Position numbers and translations under genes: made by a program
Notes under the pieces: generated by a model
What the model saw: the letters and a program-made list of their open reading frames with translations, nothing else
Told to the model about the DNA's origin: nothing
Database searches by the model: none
DNA from: Akkermansiaceae bacterium
GTDB taxonomy: Bacteria; Verrucomicrobiota; Verrucomicrobiia; Verrucomicrobiales; Akkermansiaceae
Assembly: GCA_903908495.1 (NCBI GenBank)
Contig: CAIVSK010000047.1
Span: 1-54,300, forward strand
DNA: 54,300 nt
Direction of reading: 5' to 3'
In this document: positions 45,900 to 52,488 of the stretch, in pieces
How positions within the stretch are numbered: the first letter of the stretch is position 1
Layout: each line of letters starts with the position of its first letter

Positions 45900-48044
45900 T
45901 CATGGCAGCGAGATGCCGCCGCCGGGGCCGACGACCGCGCCGGCGGGGATCATTTCCAGGCGCAGGAATCGTAGGGGATGGAGCGCGTCGGCAGTCACCG
46001 CATCGGTGACGAGCACGGACTTCACCGCGGCCCTGCCGACTTCCACAATGGTGGGCATGTTGACTTCGCCGAAGGCCCGCATCGGGCCGCCATTGCTGCT
46101 GCGGGCAATGGGGCTCCATACCATCAGATCATTGGAGGCTGAGACGGTGTAGGTGAGGTCGGTGAGGTTGGCATTGCGGGTGAAGGAGAGGCACAAATGA
46201 CCGTCTTGCATACTGGCCTGCGGCAGGATTTGCGGATCGCTGACGGTGGGATCGCCGCCCAGGGCATACTCCAGGAAGTTGGAGATGCCATCGTTGTCCG
46301 GGTCGTCGGCCATATCCACGCTGGCCCAGGCCGCGCCGAAATGGGCAAATTTCCACACCTCCACGGGCGTGCCCGCGGTGGTGAAAGTCTGGTCGTCACC
46401 TTGGGTCTCGCCCACCGAATTGACCGCGCGGGCCCGGACATGATAAAGCGTCTGCGGGGTGAGCCCGGTGAGGGTGGCCGTGACGTCGGTGTCCGCCGCG
46501 CCGCTCACCGTGGCGGGGTCGCCGGCGAGACTCGAGCCATAGGACGTGCTCAAGCCATAGTCGAAAACCACGCTCGCGTCGGCCAGGCTGGCATTGACGA
46601 CGGCGTGGAGCACGCCGCCGGCGGCGACGATGAGATCGGCCTGACCGGTGGTGACCTGCGGCGCGCTGGCGGCGTCAGGCGCATACTTCACCGTGGTGAA
46701 GTCGTAATTGAGCGCGCCGAACGACTCGCCGGTGACGACCACTCCGCCGTCCGGCGTCAAGGCATTGCGGCCCAGACCCATGTCATTGTTGTGATCCGGT
46801 CCGTCGTAGAGTTGGGTCCACAGGTTGCTGCCGTCGCTGGCATACTTGAGGGTGACGAAGTCATAGTAGGTGCCGTTTTTTGCCATGCCCGAGACGAATA
46901 TGTTGCCGGCACCGTCCACCGACAGTCCGCGGCCCTGATCATCCCCGTTGCCGGCATCGTTGTAGGTCGCGCCCCACAGGCGGGTTCCATCGGGCGCATA
47001 CTTGATGGTCAGGATATCATTGCCGGTGCCGACGCCCGGGGCGCTGCCGGTGATGATCACATTGCCGGTGGGGTCGACCGCGATCGCCGTGGCCGTGTCA
47101 TAGCCGTGACCGGGACCGTCTTCCCGCTTGGTCCAGCCGGGGCTGCCGGTGGCCGCATCATATTGCAGGGTGATATAGTCGAAGTTGCTGCCGTTGGAGG
47201 AGCTGCCGGCGACAAACACGTGGCCCGTGCCGTCCAGAGCAATCGCAATTGCGGCGTCGGTGGAATGCGCGCTGCCGTCAAACGTCTGCGCCCACAGGGT
47301 GGTGCCATTGGCTGCAGAGTACTTGATCGTATAAATGTCCTCATTGCCTGCCAACCCGATGATGCCGCCGGTGACAATCACGTTGCCTGCGGCATCCACC
47401 GCCAGCGCGTAGGGGTAGTCATTGCCATTGCCCGGACCATTGTAGGTTCGCACCCAGAGTTGCTGGCCATTGGATGCGGCATACTTCAACGTGCAGTAGT
47501 CGTAGCCGCCGCCGCCCTGGAACGCCAACGACTCGGTGCTGGTGCCAATGACAAAGACATTGTCCTGGGCGTCGACCGCCACGCCCTTGCCCGCGTCATA
47601 ATCATTGGCCGCCCCCGCATAGCGCTGCTGCCACAGCACCGCGCCGGTCTGCGCGGCGTACTTGACGGTGAAAATGTCAGGAATGCCGGTGGCATTCGCT
47701 GACGAGCCGGTGATAATCACGTTGCCCACGCTGTCGAGCACCAACGCCGCAGCAATGTCGTTGCCATTGCCAGGACCGCTGTAGGTGGCCTCCCAGATCA
47801 GGGTGCCATCCGCGGCGTATTTCGCGGTGTAAGCATCGGTGGTTCCCACTCCCACTGCCACCTGGCCGGTGACGATGACGTTGCCCGAATTATCCGCCAC
47901 CACGCCGGATGGAATATCCGTGCCGTGATAGGCTCCATCATGGCGCTGGACCCAGGCTTCGTGCATGCTCTGGGCGGAGGAAAATGCGGGCAGGCAAAGC
48001 CACGTCAGAGCCATGGCTGGCGTCAAAATTCGCTGGAATATCAT
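45900..48044 (-). CDS. Secreted SBBP beta-propeller repeat protein
   Basis: The 714-residue precursor has a signal peptide (1-25, ending AFSSAQ). Eight repeats of about 52-55 residues follow to about residue 450, with the pattern YxGPGNGxDxxxAxxVDxxG, then NVIVTG and YTxKYAxxGxxLW. These are SBBP repeats and probably close into a propeller. A fibronectin-III-like domain (about 460-555, GLTPQTLYHVRARAVNS), a DDPDNDGISN calcium-type loop near 581 and a C-terminal beta module with RFLRLEMI and a Gly/Pro-rich end complete the chain. No enzyme motif is seen. The layout (repeat body, Fn3, calcium loop, tail) parallels the RCC1 giants with a different propeller type. Confidence 0.88.
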   Translation of the reverse strand: MIFQRILTPAMALTWLCLPAFSSAQSMHEAWVQRHDGAYHGTDIPSGVVADNSGNVIVTGQVAVGVGTTDAYTAKYAADGTLIWEATYSGPGNGNDIAAALVLDSVGNVIITGSSANATGIPDIFTVKYAAQTGAVLWQQRYAGAANDYDAGKGVAVDAQDNVFVIGTSTESLAFQGGGGYDYCTLKYAASNGQQLWVRTYNGPGNGNDYPYALAVDAAGNVIVTGGIIGLAGNEDIYTIKYSAANGTTLWAQTFDGSAHSTDAAIAIALDGTGHVFVAGSSSNGSNFDYITLQYDAATGSPGWTKREDGPGHGYDTATAIAVDPTGNVIITGSAPGVGTGNDILTIKYAPDGTRLWGATYNDAGNGDDQGRGLSVDGAGNIFVSGMAKNGTYYDFVTLKYASDGSNLWTQLYDGPDHNNDMGLGRNALTPDGGVVVTGESFGALNYDFTTVKYAPDAASAPQVTTGQADLIVAAGGVLHAVVNASLADASVVFDYGLSTSYGSSLAGDPATVSGAADTDVTATLTGLTPQTLYHVRARAVNSVGETQGDDQTFTTAGTPVEVWKFAHFGAAWASVDMADDPDNDGISNFLEYALGGDPTVSDPQILPQASMQDGHLCLSFTRNANLTDLTYTVSASNDLMVWSPIARSSNGGPMRAFGEVNMPTIVEVGRAAVKSVLVTDAVTADALHPLRFLRLEMIPAGAVVGPGGGISLP

Positions 48045-48218
48045 GAGTTAGGATCTAGTCAGGCAGCCCGACATGAACAGCCTGCAGCCGCAAAATGACT
48101 CCGCAGGTGCAGAACGCAATGAGGAAATCATGGTGGTAAATTATTTTTTTATAACCGTTGCTGCGGATCTCTGTTGCAGGTAGCGCTGGCCGCGTCTGGG
48201 TGCCCGGCGGGTGAAGTG

Positions 48219-48362
48219 CTCAAAGCCATTGCCGCTAAGGCGAGGCTGGACACGGCCAAGAACAACCTGGCGACCCTTGGCTACTCTCTGGCCATCTACA
48301 AGCTGAAGGCAGGTGTGTATCCCACCACCGAACAAGGTCTCAAGGCCCTGATTGAGAAGCCC
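48219..48362 (+). pseudogene. Internal fragment of a type II secretion pseudopilin (GspG-like)
   Basis: Reads KARLDTAKNNLATLGYSLAI, then YKLKAGVYPTTEQGLKALIE and KP, the central alpha/turn region of major pseudopilin GspG. The N-terminal prepilin peptide and hydrophobic helix and the C-terminal half are missing. It ends one base before the truncated end of an HsdM fragment on the opposite strand, so a rearrangement joined two broken genes tail to tail. Confidence 0.65.
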
Positions 48363-48363
48363 G

Positions 48364-48546
48364 CAGTCTGGCCTCGATTTCCGCCTGGCGCTGGGCGAAG
48401 GAATCGGAGACGTATTTGAGGAAGATCAGGCCTAGCACCGCGTGCTTATAGACGGCGGCGTCCAGATTCGACCGCAGTCGGTCGGCGGCGGTCCACAGTT
48501 TCTTGTCGAGCTCGCGGAGGAAGGTTTGGGACGAAGAGTGGGGCAC
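48364..48546 (-). pseudogene. N-terminal fragment of type I restriction methyltransferase HsdM
   Basis: 61 codons with an intact start: FLRELDKKLWTAADRLRSNL, then YKHAVLGLIFLKYVSDSFAQ and RQAEIEARL, the well-conserved HsdM N-terminal helical domain. The methyltransferase domain is absent. The break abuts the GspG-like fragment. No hsdR or hsdS is visible in the window, so this is a dead piece. Confidence 0.75.
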
Positions 48547-48817
48547 GGGAGGGAGAGCTGGAATTCAAAACGTCGAAATGAAAAGTGAGGGGAGGTCCGG
48601 GCTACGCAATCAACTGCTTACACCTCCATTCCAGCCCGTCACCGGCTGGATGGAAAGCCCCATCGTGGGGCAGGAGCAGTTTCTTCCCGGCTAGATCTAG
48701 CAATTCGATTTCTCCGTTAGAGCGCCTGGGGTCGAGAACCTGAGAGACCTGCCAATGGTGGTCCGGAGCAGGAGCAATCAATACATCTGGATTACGATAC
48801 CGTAAAATCTCGAAAGC

Positions 48818-49120
48818 TCAGGCATGGGCTGGCAGCTTGTGTAGGGTTGGAAAAACTTCCTCTGGGCTCTTCCCGGTCAGTTTCATGTACAGCGCGTCAG
48901 GACACAGGTCGAGATCTCCAGGCCATTGGGGATGTCCTGCGTCTGCAAGAATCACCTGCTCAAACACTCCGGATTTCAACCACGCGGAAAACACTCCACG
49001 CCCGGGGGAGGATGTGAGGAATATCGTGTTCGCGCCGGACATTGTCATCTTCAAGTCAGACACCGGTGCACAGGTGCATGGATTGTGGCCGTTCGAGGCC
49101 GGCGGCAACAGGGAGAGCAT
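48818..49120 (-). CDS. DUF2442-like protein, probably 5'-damaged
   Basis: A 100-codon frame whose second half fits DUF2442: GRGVFSAWLKSGVFEQVILA, then HPQWPGDLDLCPDALYMKLTG. The usual N-terminal strands (a short sequence ending in the DL..L segment before RGVF) are not recognisable and the first 30 residues are unlike the family, so the start is likely lost or frame-shifted. DUF2442 genes often sit with DUF4160 in toxin-antitoxin-like pairs; no partner is seen. A weak plus-strand frame over 49026-49160 (DTGAQVHGLWPFEAGG...LLWSPDGA) was considered as the alternative. Confidence 0.45.
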   Translation of the reverse strand: MLSLLPPASNGHNPCTCAPVSDLKMTMSGANTIFLTSSPGRGVFSAWLKSGVFEQVILADAGHPQWPGDLDLCPDALYMKLTGKSPEEVFPTLHKLPAHA

Positions 49121-49164
49121 TCAAACGCTGCTGTGGTCACCTGATGGCGCTTACGTGCTCGCAG

Positions 49165-49403
49165 CTATTTGGCACCGTCGAGTTTTTTCAGGCGATCCTC
49201 CGAGAGGCCATCCCCCAAGGCTGCGGCCTTGCGATACCATTTGGCGGCTTCCTCCTTATCGGACGGGACGCCGCGGCCGTCATTGCAGCAATCACCGAGC
49301 GTTCGCATGCCACGGAGGGCGGCGGGGCGGCGGGGCTCGCGGCGCGGACACCCATGGCGGCAGCCAGGGCCAGGACGGCGAGGAGGGGGGGCACCTTTTT
49401 CAT
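49165..49403 (-). pseudogene. Frame-shifted Sel1-repeat protein
   Basis: The minus strand first encodes a signal peptide (MKKVPPLLAVLALAAAMGVR, from 49403) and then, in another frame, MRTLGDCCNDGRGVPSDKEE followed by AAKWYRKAAALGDGLSED and a TAG at 49165. The second part is one complete Sel1/TPR-like repeat. The frame changes in a GC-run around 49310-49340. With a single repeat it was a small secreted protein or is the remains of a larger one. Confidence 0.55.
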
Positions 49404-49688
49404 CGCAGAGGCGGGCGCGGCGGTAGCCGGTTCATTCATGGCGATCCGAGGTTGCCCCACGCCGGTGCCAGGGACAAGCGGAATCAGCAAGAGAGGAGGA
49501 GTGAAGCTGCGTCCACATCGGTCACTTGGACTCTGCTAGGAGGAGCGCGTCCACTGCCAGGCGGCTCAGGTTTCTCGTCCGAAGGCTCCCCGGTGTGATC
49601 CGGAGCCGGGACGGTTGTCCTCAACATGGGGACTGGCCAGAACCACTCCATCAGGGGAACGCTCGAAGCGCCAAAATCTGCCTATCAG

Positions 49689-49717
49689 GGTGTAAAGTGC
49701 TTTACACACTTTACACC
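49689..49717. repeat. Nested TTTACAC palindromes
   Basis: GGTGTAAAGT (49689-49698) and ACTTTACACC (49708-49717) are perfect inverted copies, and between them GTGTAAAG (49690-49697) also pairs with CTTTACAC (49700-49707). Another GTGTAAAG lies at 49848-49855. The set could be an operator-like site or an old replication or phage-derived element; no gene nearby explains it. Confidence 0.4.
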
Positions 49718-49976
49718 TCGGGGAAGCACGTGGATGCCGCGCAAGCGGTTTTTCCAGATCGCGTGAATCCATTGTGGCCCTGGGCATTGAGCTCCTCGGC
49801 GGCTTCGAATTTCGGCTCAAAACTAACAGTTCGGATGCGTGAAAAAAGTGTAAAGCGCGAAAATTTCACCTTTTGCGAGAATTGGTGGTGGGTGCGGGGA
49901 TCCGGGGACTTTGTCACCCCGCTTAATAGATTTCCTACGCTCTCTCTCGTGCGCTCGGCGGGGCATCGTGAGCACA

Positions 49977-50012
49977 CTTTGTTACAGGTAGAGGCGTGAT
50001 GCTGTAACAAAG
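49977..50012. repeat. 11-bp perfect inverted repeat
   Basis: CTTTGTTACAG (49977-49987) and CTGTAACAAAG (50002-50012) with a 14-base loop. It could be a terminator-type hairpin or a recombination-site remnant at the left side of the cassette region. No obvious gene ends there. Confidence 0.45.
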
Positions 50013-50080
50013 GCCCGATTAGAACGACATGAGGACGGTTAGATGGAGAGCAAGGGGCGAGCAAGGGACCAGACACAAAT

Positions 50081-50158
50081 CCAGACAGTGACGGTCGATG
50101 GAACTGACTGCATTCCACCAACTTGCGCATTTCATTTGCTCACGAGCCAGACAGTGAC
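50081..50158 (+). repeat. Two direct copies of CCAGACAGTGAC
   Basis: Copies at 50081-50092 and 50147-50158 are identical. A GGACAGGGGGC / AGACAGGGGGC pair follows close by. Such repeats are typical of degenerate ends of small mobile elements, but no transposase is present. Confidence 0.4.
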
Positions 50159-50309
50159 AAGGACAGGGGGCAGACAGGGGGCATGCCAGAAAATCGCCTA
50201 AAAGTCCCACGCGGACGTATTTCCGGCATTGCGCATTTTCTGCTTGGTTGGCTGACCATTTTTGGGTAGAAGCCCGTTCATGACCAGTCCACCCAGAGAA
50301 GTGCCCTTC

Positions 50310-50367
50310 CGTGCGGCATATGCCCTTGTTATGCAGCGGGCTGTTCAACAAGGGCATATGCCGCACG
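50310..50367. repeat. Perfect 21-bp inverted repeat at the left edge of the cassette array
   Basis: Arms at 50310-50330 and 50347-50367 are exact reverse complements around a 16-base loop, and each arm contains GGGCATATGCC or its complement. The left arm runs into GTTATGC (50328-50334), which looks like a 3' attC core, and the right arm is preceded by TTCAAC, which looks like a 5' core. It may be the remains of an attC or an ORF-less mini-cassette. Confidence 0.55.
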
Positions 50368-50382
50368 CTGTTCAATAAAACT

Positions 50383-50389
50383 GTTAGGT
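50383..50389 (+). other. Left cassette junction (R' core GTTAGGT)
   Basis: GTTAGGT fits the GTTRRRY core of integron recombination sites. Its TTAGGT part opens cassette 1, and the matching R'' ACCTAAC stands at the other end of that cassette (50832-50838), as required if the cassette once was a circle. A full attC or attI to the left could not be folded. Confidence 0.6.
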
Positions 50390-50396
50390 GATACAG

Positions 50397-50828
50397 ATGG
50401 AACTCCAAGAACTCATGCAACGGATTCAGATTGCGTTCACTAAGGCGCATCAACCATTGGAAGATGCAATCGTCTGTCACGCTTGTAAGGAGTGCCTTGA
50501 GCTCCGCGACGGCGTGATTGGTCATACACCCGATCAGCTCACTGATTCGTGGGTCGATCATAATTTCGATCAACTTCCGTTATTCTCAGATGACGCGAAG
50601 CGATATTATCTACCAGCCTATCTCCGAGTGAGTGCCTGCAATCCAGATTCCACCGTCACACAATTTGTCTTATTCTCCCTTAAGGGCGATCATCGTTGGG
50701 AACCATCCGGTGGCTATTCGAAGGAGCAGAAACAGGCAATTTACGAGTATCTTCAATTTATAGAAGCCCGAACAATTGATGAGAATTACCAGAAGGATAT
50801 TGCAAAGGCCAAATCCGTATGGAAATGA
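50397..50828 (+). CDS. Cassette 1: DUF6714-like protein
   Basis: A 143-residue protein with no signal. Residues 40-80 contain GHTPDQLTDSWVDHNFDQLP followed by LFSDDAKRYYLPAYL, a pattern I associate with DUF6714; the rest is mostly helical. The function is unknown. The ATG lies 8 bases after the cassette start and the stop 3 bases before the attC, a tight fit typical of gene cassettes. The DNA is visibly richer in A/T than the chromosome around it, suggesting transfer. A GTG three codons upstream is an alternative start. Confidence 0.8.
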   Translation: MELQELMQRIQIAFTKAHQPLEDAIVCHACKECLELRDGVIGHTPDQLTDSWVDHNFDQLPLFSDDAKRYYLPAYLRVSACNPDSTVTQFVLFSLKGDHRWEPSGGYSKEQKQAIYEYLQFIEARTIDENYQKDIAKAKSVWK

Positions 50829-50831
50829 ATC

Positions 50832-50927
50832 ACCTAACAAAAAAGCTCACCGAATGCCCGTTAATCCCCACAACCACAATTCCAACCACTTTCTAGCCGC
50901 CGGTCATCGGTGGCTTTGACGTTAGCT
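50832..50927 (+). other. attC site 1 (integron cassette recombination site)
   Basis: 96 bases. R'' is ACCTAAC (50832-50838) and R' is GTTAGCT (50921-50927). The inner arms pair as AAAGC-CACCGA (50842-50846, 50848-50853) with TCGGTGGCTTT (50907-50917), leaving T50847 unpaired. That single extrahelical base in the L'' arm is a hallmark of attC sites recognised as folded single strands by IntI. Confidence 0.85.
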
Positions 50928-50947
50928 CCATTAAGAAGAATCCGATT

Positions 50948-51319
50948 ATGCGCTACCTTAAAATCAATCCCACAGCGAATGATGTGTCGGGTGACACCAA
51001 TAATCCTTGGTGGTGCAGACTTCTCACTAAAATACTACCCCCGGCAAATCCTAATTTGGAACAACGGTTTCAGGCGGTTCACAGTTGGTGGCTTGAACTC
51101 GATGATGATGGCGAACCGGTCAGAGAGATTGGATTCGACGCAAGCAATAATCCAATTGTGATAGGACCGATTGGCGACAACTACGGAATGCTGGCCGATA
51201 CCGGAGCAGTTTGGCAGAATTACCGGAGCGATGGTGCACCAGACGATTCTGAGTTTGAAGCTGTATGGAATAGTCTTTACCCAGAATACCGTCACCTAGA
51301 GAATCCAACAAAGAGCTAA
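50948..51319 (+). CDS. Cassette 2: hypothetical protein
   Basis: A 123-residue, acidic, Trp-rich protein (NNPWWCRLLTK, HSWWLELDDDGEPVREIGFD, GPIGDNYGMLADT). The WWLELDDDGEPVREIG strand-turn-strand looks like part of a small alpha/beta domain seen in cassette-borne or immunity-type proteins, but I cannot name the family. Its stop codon TAA lies inside the R'' core (AGCTAAC) of the following attC. Composition is A/T-rich relative to the chromosome. Cytoplasmic, function unknown. Confidence 0.78.
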   Translation: MRYLKINPTANDVSGDTNNPWWCRLLTKILPPANPNLEQRFQAVHSWWLELDDDGEPVREIGFDASNNPIVIGPIGDNYGMLADTGAVWQNYRSDGAPDDSEFEAVWNSLYPEYRHLENPTKS

Positions 51320-51405
51320 CAATTCATTCCTGCCGACAGCCAACAGCCACCCAAACTCAAACCACAAGCTTCCCTGCCGCGCTGCGGCAGAGTGAGGCGT
51401 TGCTA
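51314..51405 (+). other. attC site 2
   Basis: 92 bases. R'' AGCTAAC (51314-51320) is the exact complement of G plus the first six bases of its own cassette (GTTAGCT at 50921-50927). R' is GTTGCTA (51399-51405). CTGCCG (51330-51335) pairs with CGGCAG (51385-51390), with nearby unpaired bases in the 5' arm. Confidence 0.82.
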
Positions 51406-51416
51406 CCAAAAAATAA

Positions 51417-51713
51417 ATGCCCGCGCTAAGTGCATACCTCAATGTGTGGAACACCTGTCTGGTGATCCTCCAGAAGAAAGGATTTCGGACATGGACCGAC
51501 CAAGGGGAGAACTACTTTTTCGCGGAGAGGAATGGATGGGATTTCATGGCAGATGATCCGATTCAACTGCTTGGACTGGTAGCGATTTTCGAGCATAAGA
51601 ATCCCACGCGGCATGACGAATACTGGTGGAAGATTGAAGAACCTTGGTTGGTCGAATCGCTACCAAAGATTCCTCCAGATTACATTCCGGCATATACCCG
51701 TCCAATCCAATGA
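51417..51713 (+). CDS. Cassette 3: hypothetical protein
   Basis: A 98-residue protein with many aromatic residues (YLNVWNTCLVILQKKGFRTW, NYFFAERNGWDFMADDPIQL) and HDEYWWKIEEPWLV near the end. No signal peptide or membrane segment; no family recognised. The start is 12 bases after the attC2 end and the stop 17 bases before attC3. Codon use is unlike the chromosomal genes nearby. Confidence 0.75.
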   Translation: MPALSAYLNVWNTCLVILQKKGFRTWTDQGENYFFAERNGWDFMADDPIQLLGLVAIFEHKNPTRHDEYWWKIEEPWLVESLPKIPPDYIPAYTRPIQ

Positions 51714-51730
51714 CCCGGCAACAAAGAAAA

Positions 51731-51825
51731 GGCGAACAAGTTGTGGATGGCAAGCCGCCTGAAGCTCCTCAACCACCCCGCTAAATCACCCCAAACTCGC
51801 GGCCGCCATCGCTCAGGCGTTGCTA
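51731..51825 (+). other. attC site 3
   Basis: 95 bases. R' is GTTGCTA (51819-51825), and GATGGC (51746-51751) pairs with GCCATC (51805-51810) at equal distance from each core, with an extra unpaired A after GATGGC before a second pairing block (AGCCGC with GCGGCC). The R'' core is poor (GGCGAAC), keeping only AAC, so recombination may be reduced. Confidence 0.7.
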
Positions 51826-51852
51826 GGAAAAACACAACAACCAAACACGCAA

Positions 51853-52455
51853 ATGAAATCTGTAATCATTTCCATCCTCGTTTTTGCTCTTGTGCCAGGG
51901 CGAATGCTGCTGGCCGCGGATGCGGAGCCACCTTCGGGTCAGTTTCTCTTTGCGCTCTCGCCCATTGCAAATGATCTCAAGAAAGACATTCCAATAGTGT
52001 CGCTCGCCACTATCAAGGCTTTGCCTGATGGAACGAGTGTGATGCGGCTTCGAGACGAGTACCACGGCGCCTGGGATATCCCAATCAAGTTTCGCGTGAC
52101 ACCGAATCCGGTGAGCAACTTACCTGTCCAACCAAAGAGATTTGACGAGCCCATAAGGATTATGGCGTTTGACGGTAACTTCGAGAAGGCTGACGCCAAA
52201 GGCGGCAGCGGCCGCCACTCCATGATTTTGACCGGCACTATACTGCCGGATGGGACTCTTGAAGGAACATTGATCGACCTCATTACGGCAGGATATCGGG
52301 GGTCAACCAGGGAGTATACGTCAGTGAGGCACTTTAAGATGCGGGCACTTGAAGCCGAGCAAGCCGACGACGCCACAGAGGCTACCAAGCCCGGAGACAA
52401 GGTTCCGACGGAAGTTCAACCCGCAACCCCCACGTCAAAGGATGTCCCCCGGTAA
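51853..52455 (+). CDS. Cassette 4 or flanking gene: secreted hypothetical protein
   Basis: A 200-residue precursor with a signal peptide (MKSVIISILVFALVPGRMLL, cleavage near AADA). The middle is beta-rich (GTSVMRLRDEYHGAWDIPIK, MILTGTILPDGTLEGTLIDL), and the C-terminal 30 residues are a Pro/Thr/Glu-rich tail. No family recognised. It begins 28 bases after attC3, but no attC follows its stop, so it is either the last cassette with its site lost or the first chromosomal gene next to the array. The ATG chosen is the one giving the signal peptide. Confidence 0.7.
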   Translation: MKSVIISILVFALVPGRMLLAADAEPPSGQFLFALSPIANDLKKDIPIVSLATIKALPDGTSVMRLRDEYHGAWDIPIKFRVTPNPVSNLPVQPKRFDEPIRIMAFDGNFEKADAKGGSGRHSMILTGTILPDGTLEGTLIDLITAGYRGSTREYTSVRHFKMRALEAEQADDATEATKPGDKVPTEVQPATPTSKDVPR

Positions 52456-52488
52456 GCGAGGCACTCCAAGGAGGCCAAATACCCAACC

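Larger units (their letters stand above)
49404..50309. other. Gene-free stretch before the cassette array, rich in palindromes
   Basis: No convincing gene is visible on either strand; no integron integrase is present. It holds the TTTACAC palindromes, the TTTGTTACAG inverted repeat and two CCAGACAGTGAC direct repeats listed separately. A 28-codon frame from 50182 (MPENRLKVPRGRISGIAHFL) is not recognisable. Confidence 0.45.

Noticed and set aside
46197..47702. Open frame of 501 codons opposite the SBBP-repeat gene
   Set aside because: Its repeats (Ala/Gly/Ile-rich) are the antisense shadow of the SBBP repeats; no start signal and no recognisable family.
50019..50573. Minus-strand frame of 184 codons across the left cassette junction
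   Set aside because: It crosses the junction palindrome and overlaps the well-supported cassette 1 gene; composition is not protein-like.
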